Source of the DNA: an uncultured Pirellulaceae bacterium
Lineage (GTDB): Bacteria; Planctomycetota; Planctomycetia; Pirellulales; Pirellulaceae
Length of the DNA: 9,471 bases
Assembly: GCA_947258905.1 (NCBI GenBank)
Contig: CAMYKF010000725.1
Location: 1-9,471 of the forward strand
Reading direction: 5' to 3'
Position numbers and translations under genes: made by a program. Of this stretch, positions 1 to 6,406 are shown in pieces (within the stretch, counting starts at the first letter, position 1; each line of letters begins with the position of its first letter). The notes under the pieces are model-generated. The model searched no databases and was not told the origin of the DNA. It was given only the letters and a program-made list of their open reading frames with translations.

Positions 1-323
1 TGACCGTCTTTGCCATCCTCCTCGTTCCCCTGGCGCTATTGACCGCGCTCGATGTGGAGAACGGGCTGCTGCTGAGGGTGTCTTATCTCAGCCAGAGTCT
101 CAATGCTGACTGGTACCTGAGCAACTATCAGCAAGTCGAAGGGTTCATGATCCCGCTGCGCCGTGAACAATACTTTTCGGGAGAGCGGTCCTACATCGTG
201 AAGACCAAACTGATCGTGATCAATGAAGCCGTCAATCAGGAAATTTTTGAACGACCTGATGAGTTAGACACCGATCCCCTGGCGACTCCCGAGGATGACG
301 ATCCGTTCGGTGATGGCGGATAG
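1..323 (+). CDS. C-terminal part of an unrecognised membrane-anchored protein
   Basis: The frame is open from base 3 to the TAG at 321-323, so 106 residues of a gene that begins upstream are visible. The visible part opens with a hydrophobic stretch (about residues 1-14, rich in Leu, Ala, Val and Ile), probably the end of a transmembrane helix. A soluble tail of about 90 residues with mixed charge follows. It ends in a very acidic, Gly/Asp/Pro-rich tail (PEDDDPFGDGG). An internal TTG at 39 could be read as a start, but the open frame and the hydrophobic sequence before it argue for a truncated longer protein. I do not recognise the family and assign no function. Confidence 0.6.
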   Translation, partial: TVFAILLVPLALLTALDVENGLLLRVSYLSQSLNADWYLSNYQQVEGFMIPLRREQYFSGERSYIVKTKLIVINEAVNQEIFERPDELDTDPLATPEDDDPFGDGG

Positions 324-371
324 CGTTAACAGCTGACAAGCTGCAGGGTGACTGCATCTAACCGACTGTTC

Positions 372-399
372 TTGATAAATGCGTATCGGTTGATACAAT
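372..399 (+). promoter_or_regulatory. Putative sigma70-type promoter for the dehydratase gene
   Basis: TTGATA at 372-377 and TACAAT at 394-399 each match the -35 and -10 consensus at five of six positions, and the spacer is 16 nt. The -10 box lies about 40 nt before the TTG start at 439, which suits a short leader. The preceding gene ends at 323, so this intergenic stretch (324-438) is a natural promoter site. A short hairpin (TGCAG-GGTGA-CTGCA, 342-356) lies just upstream but has no T-run and is not called a terminator. The promoter is inferred from consensus only. Confidence 0.45.
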
Positions 400-438
400 C
401 CACCGCTTGTTACTGCTCTGTTTTGCGGGGAATTTCAG

Positions 439-948
439 TTGCCTGAAAGCACACCGATCGTCGATTTTGCAGAATTTAGTTTCGACCATGTCGTCGCGGA
501 CAGATCGGCGCTCGACGAGTATATTCCGCAGCGATTTGAAATGGCGCAACTGGATGGTGTACTGTACGAGCAGGAAGATCCGCTTCGTGCGGTGGGTTAC
601 AAGGACATTACCGAAAACGAATTCTGGGTGCGTGGCCACATGCCCGATTTCCCGTTAATGCCTGGCGTGATGATGTGCGAATCGGCAGCGCAACTGGTCG
701 CCTATCTGGCCGGTCGTTATCGATTGAGGGAGGATGGTGTCGTTGGTTTCGGCGGCATGAACAACGTCAAATTCCGCAACATGGTCGTGCCCGGCGACCG
801 GTTGATTGTGATGGCTGGCGTTACCAGGTACCGCAAAAACGCCATGGTCGTCTGCGCCTTCCAGGGCTGGGTCGATGAAAAACCGGTGGTCGAGGGTGAA
901 GTACGCGGCGTGATGTTGCCTGCAGAAGCGATGCAAAAGAAACCCTGA
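439..948 (+). CDS. FabZ-type 3-hydroxyacyl-ACP dehydratase (hotdog fold)
   Basis: The 169-residue product resembles FabZ/FabA-family dehydratases, which remove water from 3-hydroxyacyl-ACP in cytoplasmic fatty acid synthesis. The active-site motif GHMPDFPLMPGVMMCE (residues 66-81) places His67 and Glu81 exactly 14 residues apart, as the catalytic His and Glu are in FabZ (HFPGNPVMPGVLIIE). A second family signature, KFRNMVVPGDRL, follows at about residues 111-122. The protein is slightly longer than typical FabZ (about 150 residues) because of a roughly 25-residue N-terminal extension. The start is TTG at 439, supported by GGGG at 427-430, 8 nt upstream. Whether it is the main FabZ or a paralogue for another acyl pathway cannot be settled here, so no symbol is given. 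Its 3' half (655-948) lies antisense to the convergent frame of the neighbouring gene. Confidence 0.85.
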   Translation: MPESTPIVDFAEFSFDHVVADRSALDEYIPQRFEMAQLDGVLYEQEDPLRAVGYKDITENEFWVRGHMPDFPLMPGVMMCESAAQLVAYLAGRYRLREDGVVGFGGMNNVKFRNMVVPGDRLIVMAGVTRYRKNAMVVCAFQGWVDEKPVVEGEVRGVMLPAEAMQKKP

Positions 949-1371
949 TCGCCGGATCGCCAGCAGATATTTGAAGTTCTCTGTATCCTTGTGGCCTCTG
1001 GCACTGCTGGTTTCGAGCGCATGGACCAGCACATTCATGGTTCGTTCCCGGTTGTCGCGAATCTGGCCGAGGCAAATGTCCGATGGTTTGCCGTCGTACG
1101 CCCGGTAAAGACAAGTGCAAAATGCGACAATCGCGTCCTGCAGTACTGCGCCCTGCGTCTCAAACAAATCCAGCAGCCAGGGAATCATGTAGTGGAACTG
1201 CGGCGCGGGAAAGTCGGTAAGCCACGTGCTCTCTATCAACGCGCGCACCTTTCCGGGATCAGGCGATGCCTCGCTCAACAGCTCTTCCAGCTGCTGGTTG
1301 AAACCCGGCTCCTGACCCAATAAGTCCGGGGCGTGCCACAGTTGCGAATCGAGAGGAATGCGCGGGGTCAT
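655..1371 (-). CDS. Hypothetical protein, last gene of the minus-strand run; tail antisense to the dehydratase
   Basis: The frame starts with ATG at 1371, 17 nt after the methyltransferase gene, and encodes 238 residues. I do not recognise the family. Residues 1-141 look like a genuine, mostly helical protein (for example QFHYMIPWLLDLFE and DAIVAFCTCLYRAYDG). Residues 142-238 are encoded opposite the dehydratase gene and are rich in His, Asp and Ala, as expected of antisense sequence. The stop at 655-657 is simply the complement of the TTA codon for dehydratase Leu73. No frame on this strand has a stop near the dehydratase 3' end. Either the protein carries a non-conserved tail of about 97 residues or an ancestral stop near position 950 has been lost. 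The coding call is firm for the first 141 residues and uncertain for the rest. A Gly-rich Shine-Dalgarno is not obvious. Confidence 0.6.
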   Translation of the reverse strand: MTPRIPLDSQLWHAPDLLGQEPGFNQQLEELLSEASPDPGKVRALIESTWLTDFPAPQFHYMIPWLLDLFETQGAVLQDAIVAFCTCLYRAYDGKPSDICLGQIRDNRERTMNVLVHALETSSARGHKDTENFKYLLAIRRSGFLLHRFCRQHHAAYFTLDHRFFIDPALEGADDHGVFAVPGNASHHNQPVAGHDHVAEFDVVHAAETNDTILPQSITTGQIGDQLRCRFAHHHARH

Positions 1372-1388
1372 GGCTTGCGTCCCGAATG

Positions 1389-2156
1389 TCAGGCGTTGCG
1401 GAATGACGAGGTTGACTCGAGATAGAATTCACGCGTCAGTTCCCGGTATGGCAGGTTGTACATGCCGCGCTCTTTGTAGATTGACATGCGTTCTGAAACG
1501 CATTCAGCGGGCTGGCCGTTTGTAAACTCAAGCAAATCCCGCACCGGTGGTTTTCCGTCGAACGAGGAGACCGCACAGTGGCGACTTAAGAACAATCCCG
1601 CCTGCTGTGCCAGTCGGACGGTGCTGTGGAAAAGATCGTGAGGAACGATCAGAGCCAGTCGTCCGTGGGAGGCTAGCAGCTGCCCTGCCACCGTCATGAG
1701 CTGCCCGATGGTCAGGCTGTCGTGATGGCGGGCGCGGCTCCTGGAGGAATGTGGGGAGCGTGTGCCCGTGGGAAAGAACGGTGGATTGCAGATGATCAGG
1801 TGAAACCGGTCGTTACGCCCGGCGGCTACGGCCATAAATTCCGCCAGCGACGCCTGGGTGATCGTAACCCGCGCGAACCAGGGCGAACGCTGCACATTTT
1901 CGTGGGCCTGGTCGGCAGCGGCCTGTTCGATTTCCACCGCCTCGATTTGTGCCAACTTGTTGCGCTGGGCCAGCATCAGCGCCAGCAGCCCGCACCCGGT
2001 GCCCACATCGAGAATACGTCGCGCGTTGTTGACGCTGGTCCAGGCACCGAGCAGGATGCCATCGGTGCCGACTTTCATCGCGCAGCGGTCATGTCGAACA
2101 GCGAATTGACGAAACTCAAATCCACTCGATGCACGCGGTGAACAGGTGGCCATCAT
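1389..2156 (-). CDS. trmN6: TrmN6-type tRNA1(Val) (adenine37-N6)-methyltransferase
   Basis: This is a class I SAM-dependent methyltransferase close to E. coli TrmN6 (YfiC), which methylates N6 of A37 in the anticodon loop of tRNA1(Val). Using the start at 2156 (255 residues), the family signature DRCAMKVGTDGILLGAW is at about residues 23-39. The SAM-binding motif LDVGTGCG is at 49-56, the acidic strand-2 motif EAVEIE follows, and the catalytic NPPF motif is at 124-127. The C-terminal YRELTREFYL matches the end of the E. coli protein. The ATG at 2154-2156 shares its A with the TGA stop of the KAS III gene (TGATG), which suggests translational coupling. An in-frame ATG directly after it (2153) is equally usable, and a start at 2192 would extend 12 residues into the upstream gene and is less likely. 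Substrate identity rests on family similarity. Confidence 0.88.
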   Translation of the reverse strand: MMATCSPRASSGFEFRQFAVRHDRCAMKVGTDGILLGAWTSVNNARRILDVGTGCGLLALMLAQRNKLAQIEAVEIEQAAADQAHENVQRSPWFARVTITQASLAEFMAVAAGRNDRFHLIICNPPFFPTGTRSPHSSRSRARHHDSLTIGQLMTVAGQLLASHGRLALIVPHDLFHSTVRLAQQAGLFLSRHCAVSSFDGKPPVRDLLEFTNGQPAECVSERMSIYKERGMYNLPYRELTREFYLESTSSFRNA

Positions 2157-3157
2157 CAGCCCAGAATATCCTGCCAGTAGCAGCCCGCCCACGACCAGCC
2201 GACGCCAAAGCCCATCATGATGGTTTTCATTTCGGGCGTCAGTTGTCCGGATTCCCTGAGCTCGCGAATGAGGATCGGAATCGTGCAGGATACCGTGTTG
2301 CCGACATCGGCCAAACGGATCGGCAGCTTTTCGTCGCCTACGCCGATTCGTTGCTGCATCAGAGAGAGCATTTTGTGCGTCGCCTGATGTAGCAAGAACA
2401 GATCGACATCCTCAATTTCCAGCCCTGCACGCTCGACAATCTGGTTGATAATATCGGGAATCGACGTGACTGTGAAATTGATCAGACTGGGGCCGTCCAT
2501 ATAAAGATTGCTTTTCCAGCGATGCCGGTGTCGCGGTTTGATGGCATCCTCGATCGGTCGAAATCCGCCATGCTGGGCAATCAGTGTGTTGGCTCCGCTG
2601 CCGTCGGTGCCGAATGCAAAGTGCTGCATGGACGGCTGGTCACTGGCCTGGATCAGTGTCGCCGCGGCCCCGTCGCCAAAAATCGTACGCAGACTGCGGT
2701 CCTTGCAATCGATCATCTTGGAATAGGTTTCGGATGTGATCAGCAGCACCCGCTGGACTTCGCCAGTGCGAATCAGGCCGTCGGCCAGCGACAGGCCGTA
2801 AACGTAGCCTGAACAGCCGAGGTTGAAATCGAGCGCACCAATTCCGGTACGCAGCCCCAGACGGTGCTGCAACAGGCAGGCGGTGGTCGGCAGCGGATAA
2901 TCCGGCGTCTGTGTGCACAACATCAAATAATCGATCGACGCGGGGTCGACGTTGTGCTCGTCGAACAACCGCCGGGTTGCGTGGACCGCCAAATCGGAAG
3001 AACACTCATTGGGCGCTGCGATATGCCGCTGGTGGATTCCCGTCTTCTCACTGATGACGGTCATGTCCCAGTTGGGATTCTCACGCTGGAGATCTTCGTT
3101 GGTCTCGATTTTTTCAGGAAGCCAGACGGAAATCGGTCCGACTGCTGCGTATTTCAC
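2156..3157 (-). CDS. 3-oxoacyl-ACP synthase III (KAS III/FabH-like)
   Basis: The 333-residue thiolase-fold protein is of typical KAS III length. KAS III enzymes condense an acyl-CoA primer with malonyl-ACP to start acyl chains in the cytoplasm. The catalytic triad is intact: Cys115 in LGCSGYVYGL, His257 in LLHQATHKML and Asn287 in DVGNTVSCTIPI. IFGDGAAATL (159-168) and the C-terminal MGFGVGWSWA are also family hallmarks. The SEKTGIHQRHIA motif lies near residues 36-47. Residues EDAIKPRHRHRWKSNLYMDGP look unlike housekeeping FabH and recall FabH-like proteins I remember from surface-glycan clusters, so I give no fabH symbol. The start is GTG at 3157 with no Shine-Dalgarno; a small hairpin sits at that position. 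The gene follows the HD gene by 75 nt and overlaps the TrmN6 gene by one base. Confidence 0.88.
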   Translation of the reverse strand: MKYAAVGPISVWLPEKIETNEDLQRENPNWDMTVISEKTGIHQRHIAAPNECSSDLAVHATRRLFDEHNVDPASIDYLMLCTQTPDYPLPTTACLLQHRLGLRTGIGALDFNLGCSGYVYGLSLADGLIRTGEVQRVLLITSETYSKMIDCKDRSLRTIFGDGAAATLIQASDQPSMQHFAFGTDGSGANTLIAQHGGFRPIEDAIKPRHRHRWKSNLYMDGPSLINFTVTSIPDIINQIVERAGLEIEDVDLFLLHQATHKMLSLMQQRIGVGDEKLPIRLADVGNTVSCTIPILIRELRESGQLTPEMKTIMMGFGVGWSWAGCYWQDILG

Positions 3158-3232
3158 GACGGAAAGTCCGTTTTCTTATTCGAAATCTGGAGTGCGTCAA
3201 AGTATCAAAATACCGCCACATCGCGTAGATGA

Positions 3233-4552
3233 CTAGGCGGATTGCCCGATGGCCTCGTCCAGCAATGTATCCAGATCAAGGCGGCGATCCGCCAGTTGCC
3301 AGTGACGCGGATGCACAAACAAACGGACCCTTTTGACAAACCGGTCAAATTGTTGCCTGGCCAGCGTCTTGACAACTGGCGAAACATCTCCCAGTTGACG
3401 GTAGCCCTGCGGCGAGGTCCCCGAAACCTGCAAGTCAAATTGCACTTCCAGGGCCTGCGGCGGTGCATCAATCAATAATTCACCGGGGGCAATGTCTATC
3501 CGCTCTTGCTGATTGATTAACTCGGTCAGCCGGTCGGCACAACTGGCCAGCCATGTCCAGGGCCGATGAGAAAGGCGTTCAAAGATCTCGGCATTCTCCA
3601 GCACATTGAACTGGGCGAGCCGTTTGTAAAGGATGCGTTGCGGGCCAAACAACCCGGCCAGCAGTTCCGAGCCGCAGGCCTTCTGCAACAGCTGCGGAAA
3701 CTCACGGTCGGTCGAGGAAAACATGGTATCGAGATCCAGTCGCTGGCGAGCTTGCCAGAATCCGCGTTGCAACATCGCCGTGGCGCTGCGTACCGCGTGG
3801 TGCCAGTACACCTCGCTAAACATCACGTAGCGGGCGAACACCATCAACTCGGCCGCGGTCACTCCCTTCTCTGTGATACCCAGCGACGTACCTTCGTGAT
3901 CCAGACACAGGCTGCCAATCAACCGTGCCTGATCATAGTTCATGCCATAGGGCACGCCGGCATGCAGGCTGTCGCGATACAAATAGTCCATTTTGTCGAC
4001 GTCTACCGGTCCGGACAAAATCGAAGCCAGAATCCGATCAACCGGTTGTTCACTGTCCGACAACAACAGCGAATATACGTGCTCTAAATCAAAACCGAAT
4101 TCGTCGTTAACGATTTTTGGGATTTCGGAATGGTCGATCCGTTGGCGAGCCAGAATTTCATGCGCGGGGATTTCCGGCAGGGCCATGTCTTCCAGGGGAT
4201 GACAATACGGCCAATGGCCAATGTCATGCAGCAGAGCCGCCACAATCAGTCGTTCGGCGTCGGACCGCGATACGGTTGCGGTAAAGCGGTTGTCGGTCAT
4301 CAGACGCCGCAGGAACAGCAGACACATGCGATAAACGCCCAGACTGTGTTCGAACCGCGTATGGGTCGCACCCGGATAGACCAGCGATACCAGCCCCAGT
4401 TGGCTGATGCCGGCCAGTCGTCGAAACGGGGCGGAGTCGATCAGACGCCGGATTCGCGGTGTGACCGGCACGTCTTGCTGGCCGGGAATACGAATCAGTC
4501 CGGTTCGCGCATCCAGTGCTCGAATCTCCGGTATCTCGGCAAGCGAAGTCAT
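3233..4552 (-). CDS. HD-domain phosphohydrolase of the SAMHD1/dGTPase-like family
   Basis: The 439-residue protein matches the dNTP triphosphohydrolase-like HD superfamily, whose members hydrolyse dNTPs to deoxynucleosides and triphosphate. The metal-binding set is visible: His69 in THTRFEHSLGVYRM, His109-Asp110 in ALLHDIGHWPYCH, and Asp186 in GPVDVDKMDYLYRD. His113, His118 and His131 align with secondary active-site histidines of SAMHD1. The DKMDY motif also matches the nucleotide-contacting DKWDY of SAMHD1. The N-terminal DVPVTPRIRRLIDSAPFRRL is another signature of this subgroup. The C-terminal 190 residues have no motif I can name. The ATG at 4552 follows the upstream stop by 12 nt; the Shine-Dalgarno is weak. 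Substrate (dGTP, other dNTPs or another nucleotide) cannot be predicted. It lacks an SAM or other added domain. Confidence 0.85.
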   Translation of the reverse strand: MTSLAEIPEIRALDARTGLIRIPGQQDVPVTPRIRRLIDSAPFRRLAGISQLGLVSLVYPGATHTRFEHSLGVYRMCLLFLRRLMTDNRFTATVSRSDAERLIVAALLHDIGHWPYCHPLEDMALPEIPAHEILARQRIDHSEIPKIVNDEFGFDLEHVYSLLLSDSEQPVDRILASILSGPVDVDKMDYLYRDSLHAGVPYGMNYDQARLIGSLCLDHEGTSLGITEKGVTAAELMVFARYVMFSEVYWHHAVRSATAMLQRGFWQARQRLDLDTMFSSTDREFPQLLQKACGSELLAGLFGPQRILYKRLAQFNVLENAEIFERLSHRPWTWLASCADRLTELINQQERIDIAPGELLIDAPPQALEVQFDLQVSGTSPQGYRQLGDVSPVVKTLARQQFDRFVKRVRLFVHPRHWQLADRRLDLDTLLDEAIGQSA

Positions 4553-4564
4553 GGCCCGGATCGA

Positions 4565-5314
4565 TCACACCCAAAACTGGATCAGATGGCGGGCGGCATT
4601 CAGCAAATCCTGCAGGTTCTCGGTACCTCCCTCCAGCGGTCCGGGCAACACGTCGAATCCTGCACCCAGGCGGAGTACCAGGCAGCATCCAAAATACAAT
4701 CCGTAGTGCAGGATGCTCATGATGGGATCGATGCCCAGTGTCAGATAGGCGGTGATCGAGCCGATAACGAACATCGCGACGACGCCCGCTGCCTTGCCCG
4801 CGCCTCCACCCAATCCAGCCGTGTCCGTGGCCAGCGTAATGCACAGCCAGGAAAGACCGTACACAACGGCACAGGCCACGACACGAATCCACAGGTCCTG
4901 TCCGGTGAGGGCTCCGCGTTCCGAATCACGCAGAAACGTATAGCCGGCGTAGACGCACGGAATCGCCAGAACAATGGCGCCCAGCAACAACGCGATAGAG
5001 GAGAATTGGGCGTGCTCGCTGATGCCTCCCCGCATCAACAGTGCGGCGGCGATGAAACCGACGATGGTAGCGCCGATCAAAACCATTTGCACCGGCGAGA
5101 CTTTGGCTTCCTTGCGAAAAACCGGTTTCAGAACCGCCTGACCCGTCGCACCCTTGGGACCGAATTCCTGAGGCGCATGAACCTGGACTTCTTCGGAAGC
5201 CGCAGGAATCTTGATCGGCTTTTTGCACTTGGGACAGGGACCTTCGCGCCCGGCGAACTTCTCACTGACGTTGAAGCGGGTGTGACAGCCGCGGCAGGTG
5301 ACGCGAATACTCAT
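4565..5314 (-). CDS. Zinc-ribbon plus multi-pass membrane protein, planctomycete type
   Basis: The product is 249 residues from the ATG at 5314. An N-terminal zinc ribbon holds two Cys pairs (Cys7/Cys10 and Cys27/Cys30) in the pattern MSIRVTCRGC ... EKFAGREGPCPKCKKPIKIP, an N-terminal module I know from many planctomycete proteins. A linker of about 45 residues follows, then about five predicted transmembrane helices (roughly 77-94, 106-128, 142-163, 175-194 and 198-216). A small C-terminal tail ends the protein. The frame extends to 5350, but that start would overlap the ACT gene, and the conserved module begins at MSIR, so 5314 is preferred. The gap to the ACT gene is 19 nt. The ribbon probably binds zinc on the cytoplasmic face. 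The function is unknown. Confidence 0.8.
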   Translation of the reverse strand: MSIRVTCRGCHTRFNVSEKFAGREGPCPKCKKPIKIPAASEEVQVHAPQEFGPKGATGQAVLKPVFRKEAKVSPVQMVLIGATIVGFIAAALLMRGGISEHAQFSSIALLLGAIVLAIPCVYAGYTFLRDSERGALTGQDLWIRVVACAVVYGLSWLCITLATDTAGLGGGAGKAAGVVAMFVIGSITAYLTLGIDPIMSILHYGLYFGCCLVLRLGAGFDVLPGPLEGGTENLQDLLNAARHLIQFWV

Positions 5315-5333
5315 GGGACGGGGCAGAACGGCA

Positions 5334-5837
5334 CTAGTCCTGCATATCAACCAGTTCCTGTTCGGTAATCATGTGGAAGTTCTTGTCGGCCAGCACCTGT
5401 TGAGCCATCTCAATATCATCCACCATGATCAGCACCGCTGAAAACTGTTCGTTGTGAACCAGCAGCGGATAGGCCTGAATCACGTTGATTTCGGCAGCCA
5501 GCAAGGCCAGGCATACTCTCAGCAATGGTTGCTCCTCGGCGGGTAATCGCACCGCGATCAAGTCGCTCTCGACCATCGCCAGTCCCGCCCGCTCGAGAAT
5601 CTCCCGACCCGCTTCGGGATGCGACAGGACGAATCTCACAATCGAATATTCGTTGTTGTCGTGAATATTAAATGCGACAATGCGTACGTTGCTGCCTTCG
5701 AAACGGCGGAGCAGCCGACTGAGCTGCCCTACGCGGTTTTCCAGGAAGACAGTAAATTGGCGGATCGACGGATAATCCCGGCCCCGCATCGTGGCGAAAT
5801 CGGTGGAGGAAGAGCCGCCCTGGTCGCCGACACTCAT
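5334..5837 (-). CDS. Tandem ACT-domain protein
   Basis: The 167-residue protein appears to consist of two ACT-like domains and nothing else. ACT1 covers about residues 26-97 (RQFTVFLENRVGQLSRLLRRF, then a strand ending VRFVLSHPE). ACT2 covers about 103-165 (QPLLRVCLALLAAEINVIQAYPLLV). ACT domains usually bind amino acids and regulate enzymes. A free-standing pair suggests a small cytoplasmic regulator or sensor, but no partner is evident. Two starts are possible: ATG at 5837, or ATG at 5789 just before RGRDYPSIRQF; neither has a good Shine-Dalgarno. The longer form adds a Ser/Gly-rich 16-residue leader. This is the first gene of the minus-strand run, divergent from the thioesterase gene with about 116 nt between them. 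Confidence 0.82.
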   Translation of the reverse strand: MSVGDQGGSSSTDFATMRGRDYPSIRQFTVFLENRVGQLSRLLRRFEGSNVRIVAFNIHDNNEYSIVRFVLSHPEAGREILERAGLAMVESDLIAVRLPAEEQPLLRVCLALLAAEINVIQAYPLLVHNEQFSAVLIMVDDIEMAQQVLADKNFHMITEQELVDMQD

Positions 5838-5953
5838 AGAAATTCCAGACTTGGGACTTTTTTATGCAGGTTGGTGGGGGTATCCGGTCGCCACACGAAG
5901 CGGCCGGGATGGCCGGAAACAATCAATTCCAGCGAATAACTGTAGAAGAACCC

Positions 5954-6406
5954 ATGGCACCGGTCAATCCATCGGGCTTTCCGCTCCCCGAGCACGAATT
6001 CGACATACGCGTGCGTTACTATGAAACCGATGCGCAGGGGCACGTGCATCACACGACGTATATTAATTACTTTGAAATCGCCCGCGTCGAGATGCTGCGG
6101 GCGGCCGGTTACAGCTACCGGGCGCTGGAAGACGATGGCATGATGCTGGTCGTCACCGAAGTCAATTGCCAGTTCTTTGCCCCGGCACGATACGACGATT
6201 TGCTGACCGTCAAAACCAGAGTGGCCCGCGCCCGGGGCGTGCGAATTCGCCACGTCTATGAAATCACGCGGAACGGAGAAACGATGGCAACCGGCTGGAC
6301 GGTTGTCGCTGCGATCGGCAAGGACGGCAAGGTCAAACGGCTGCCCAAATGGCTGCGTGTCGCGCGAGCCGATCTGGGCCGGGGAGTAGAAGATGCAGCC
6401 GGGTAG
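5954..6406 (+). CDS. YbgC/FadM-type acyl-CoA thioesterase (hotdog fold)
   Basis: The 150-residue product fits the 4-hydroxybenzoyl-CoA thioesterase family, which hydrolyses acyl-CoA or acyl-ACP thioesters. The signature RVRYYETDAQGHVHHTTYINYFEIAR (about residues 19-44) contains the catalytic-type Asp26, matching the YEDTDAGGVVYH motif of YbgC. The later NCQFFAPARYDDLLTVKTRV segment is also typical. The frame is open further upstream, with ATGs at 5909 and 5864, but family length and the start of homology favour 5954. A weak purine run (GAAGAA) lies 4-10 nt before it. The gene overlaps the following lipoprotein gene by 14 nt, so the two are probably co-transcribed. The substrate chain length cannot be deduced. 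The symbol is left blank because the family has many paralogues. Confidence 0.85.
   Translation: MAPVNPSGFPLPEHEFDIRVRYYETDAQGHVHHTTYINYFEIARVEMLRAAGYSYRALEDDGMMLVVTEVNCQFFAPARYDDLLTVKTRVARARGVRIRHVYEITRNGETMATGWTVVAAIGKDGKVKRLPKWLRVARADLGRGVEDAAG

Noticed and set aside
1081..1100. GATGG...CCGTCGTACG similarity to the hairpin repeat unit
   Set aside because: It lies within the well-formed coding part of the hypothetical gene (CLYRAYDGKPSD) and lacks the palindromic core, so it is taken as chance.
4130..5368. 412-residue open frame on the plus strand
   Set aside because: It lies in the same codon register, antisense to both the HD phosphohydrolase and zinc-ribbon genes, whose motifs are unmistakable. 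Its composition (rich in Gln, Arg, Gly, His) is typical of a shadow frame kept open by the rarity of TTA, CTA and TCA codons.
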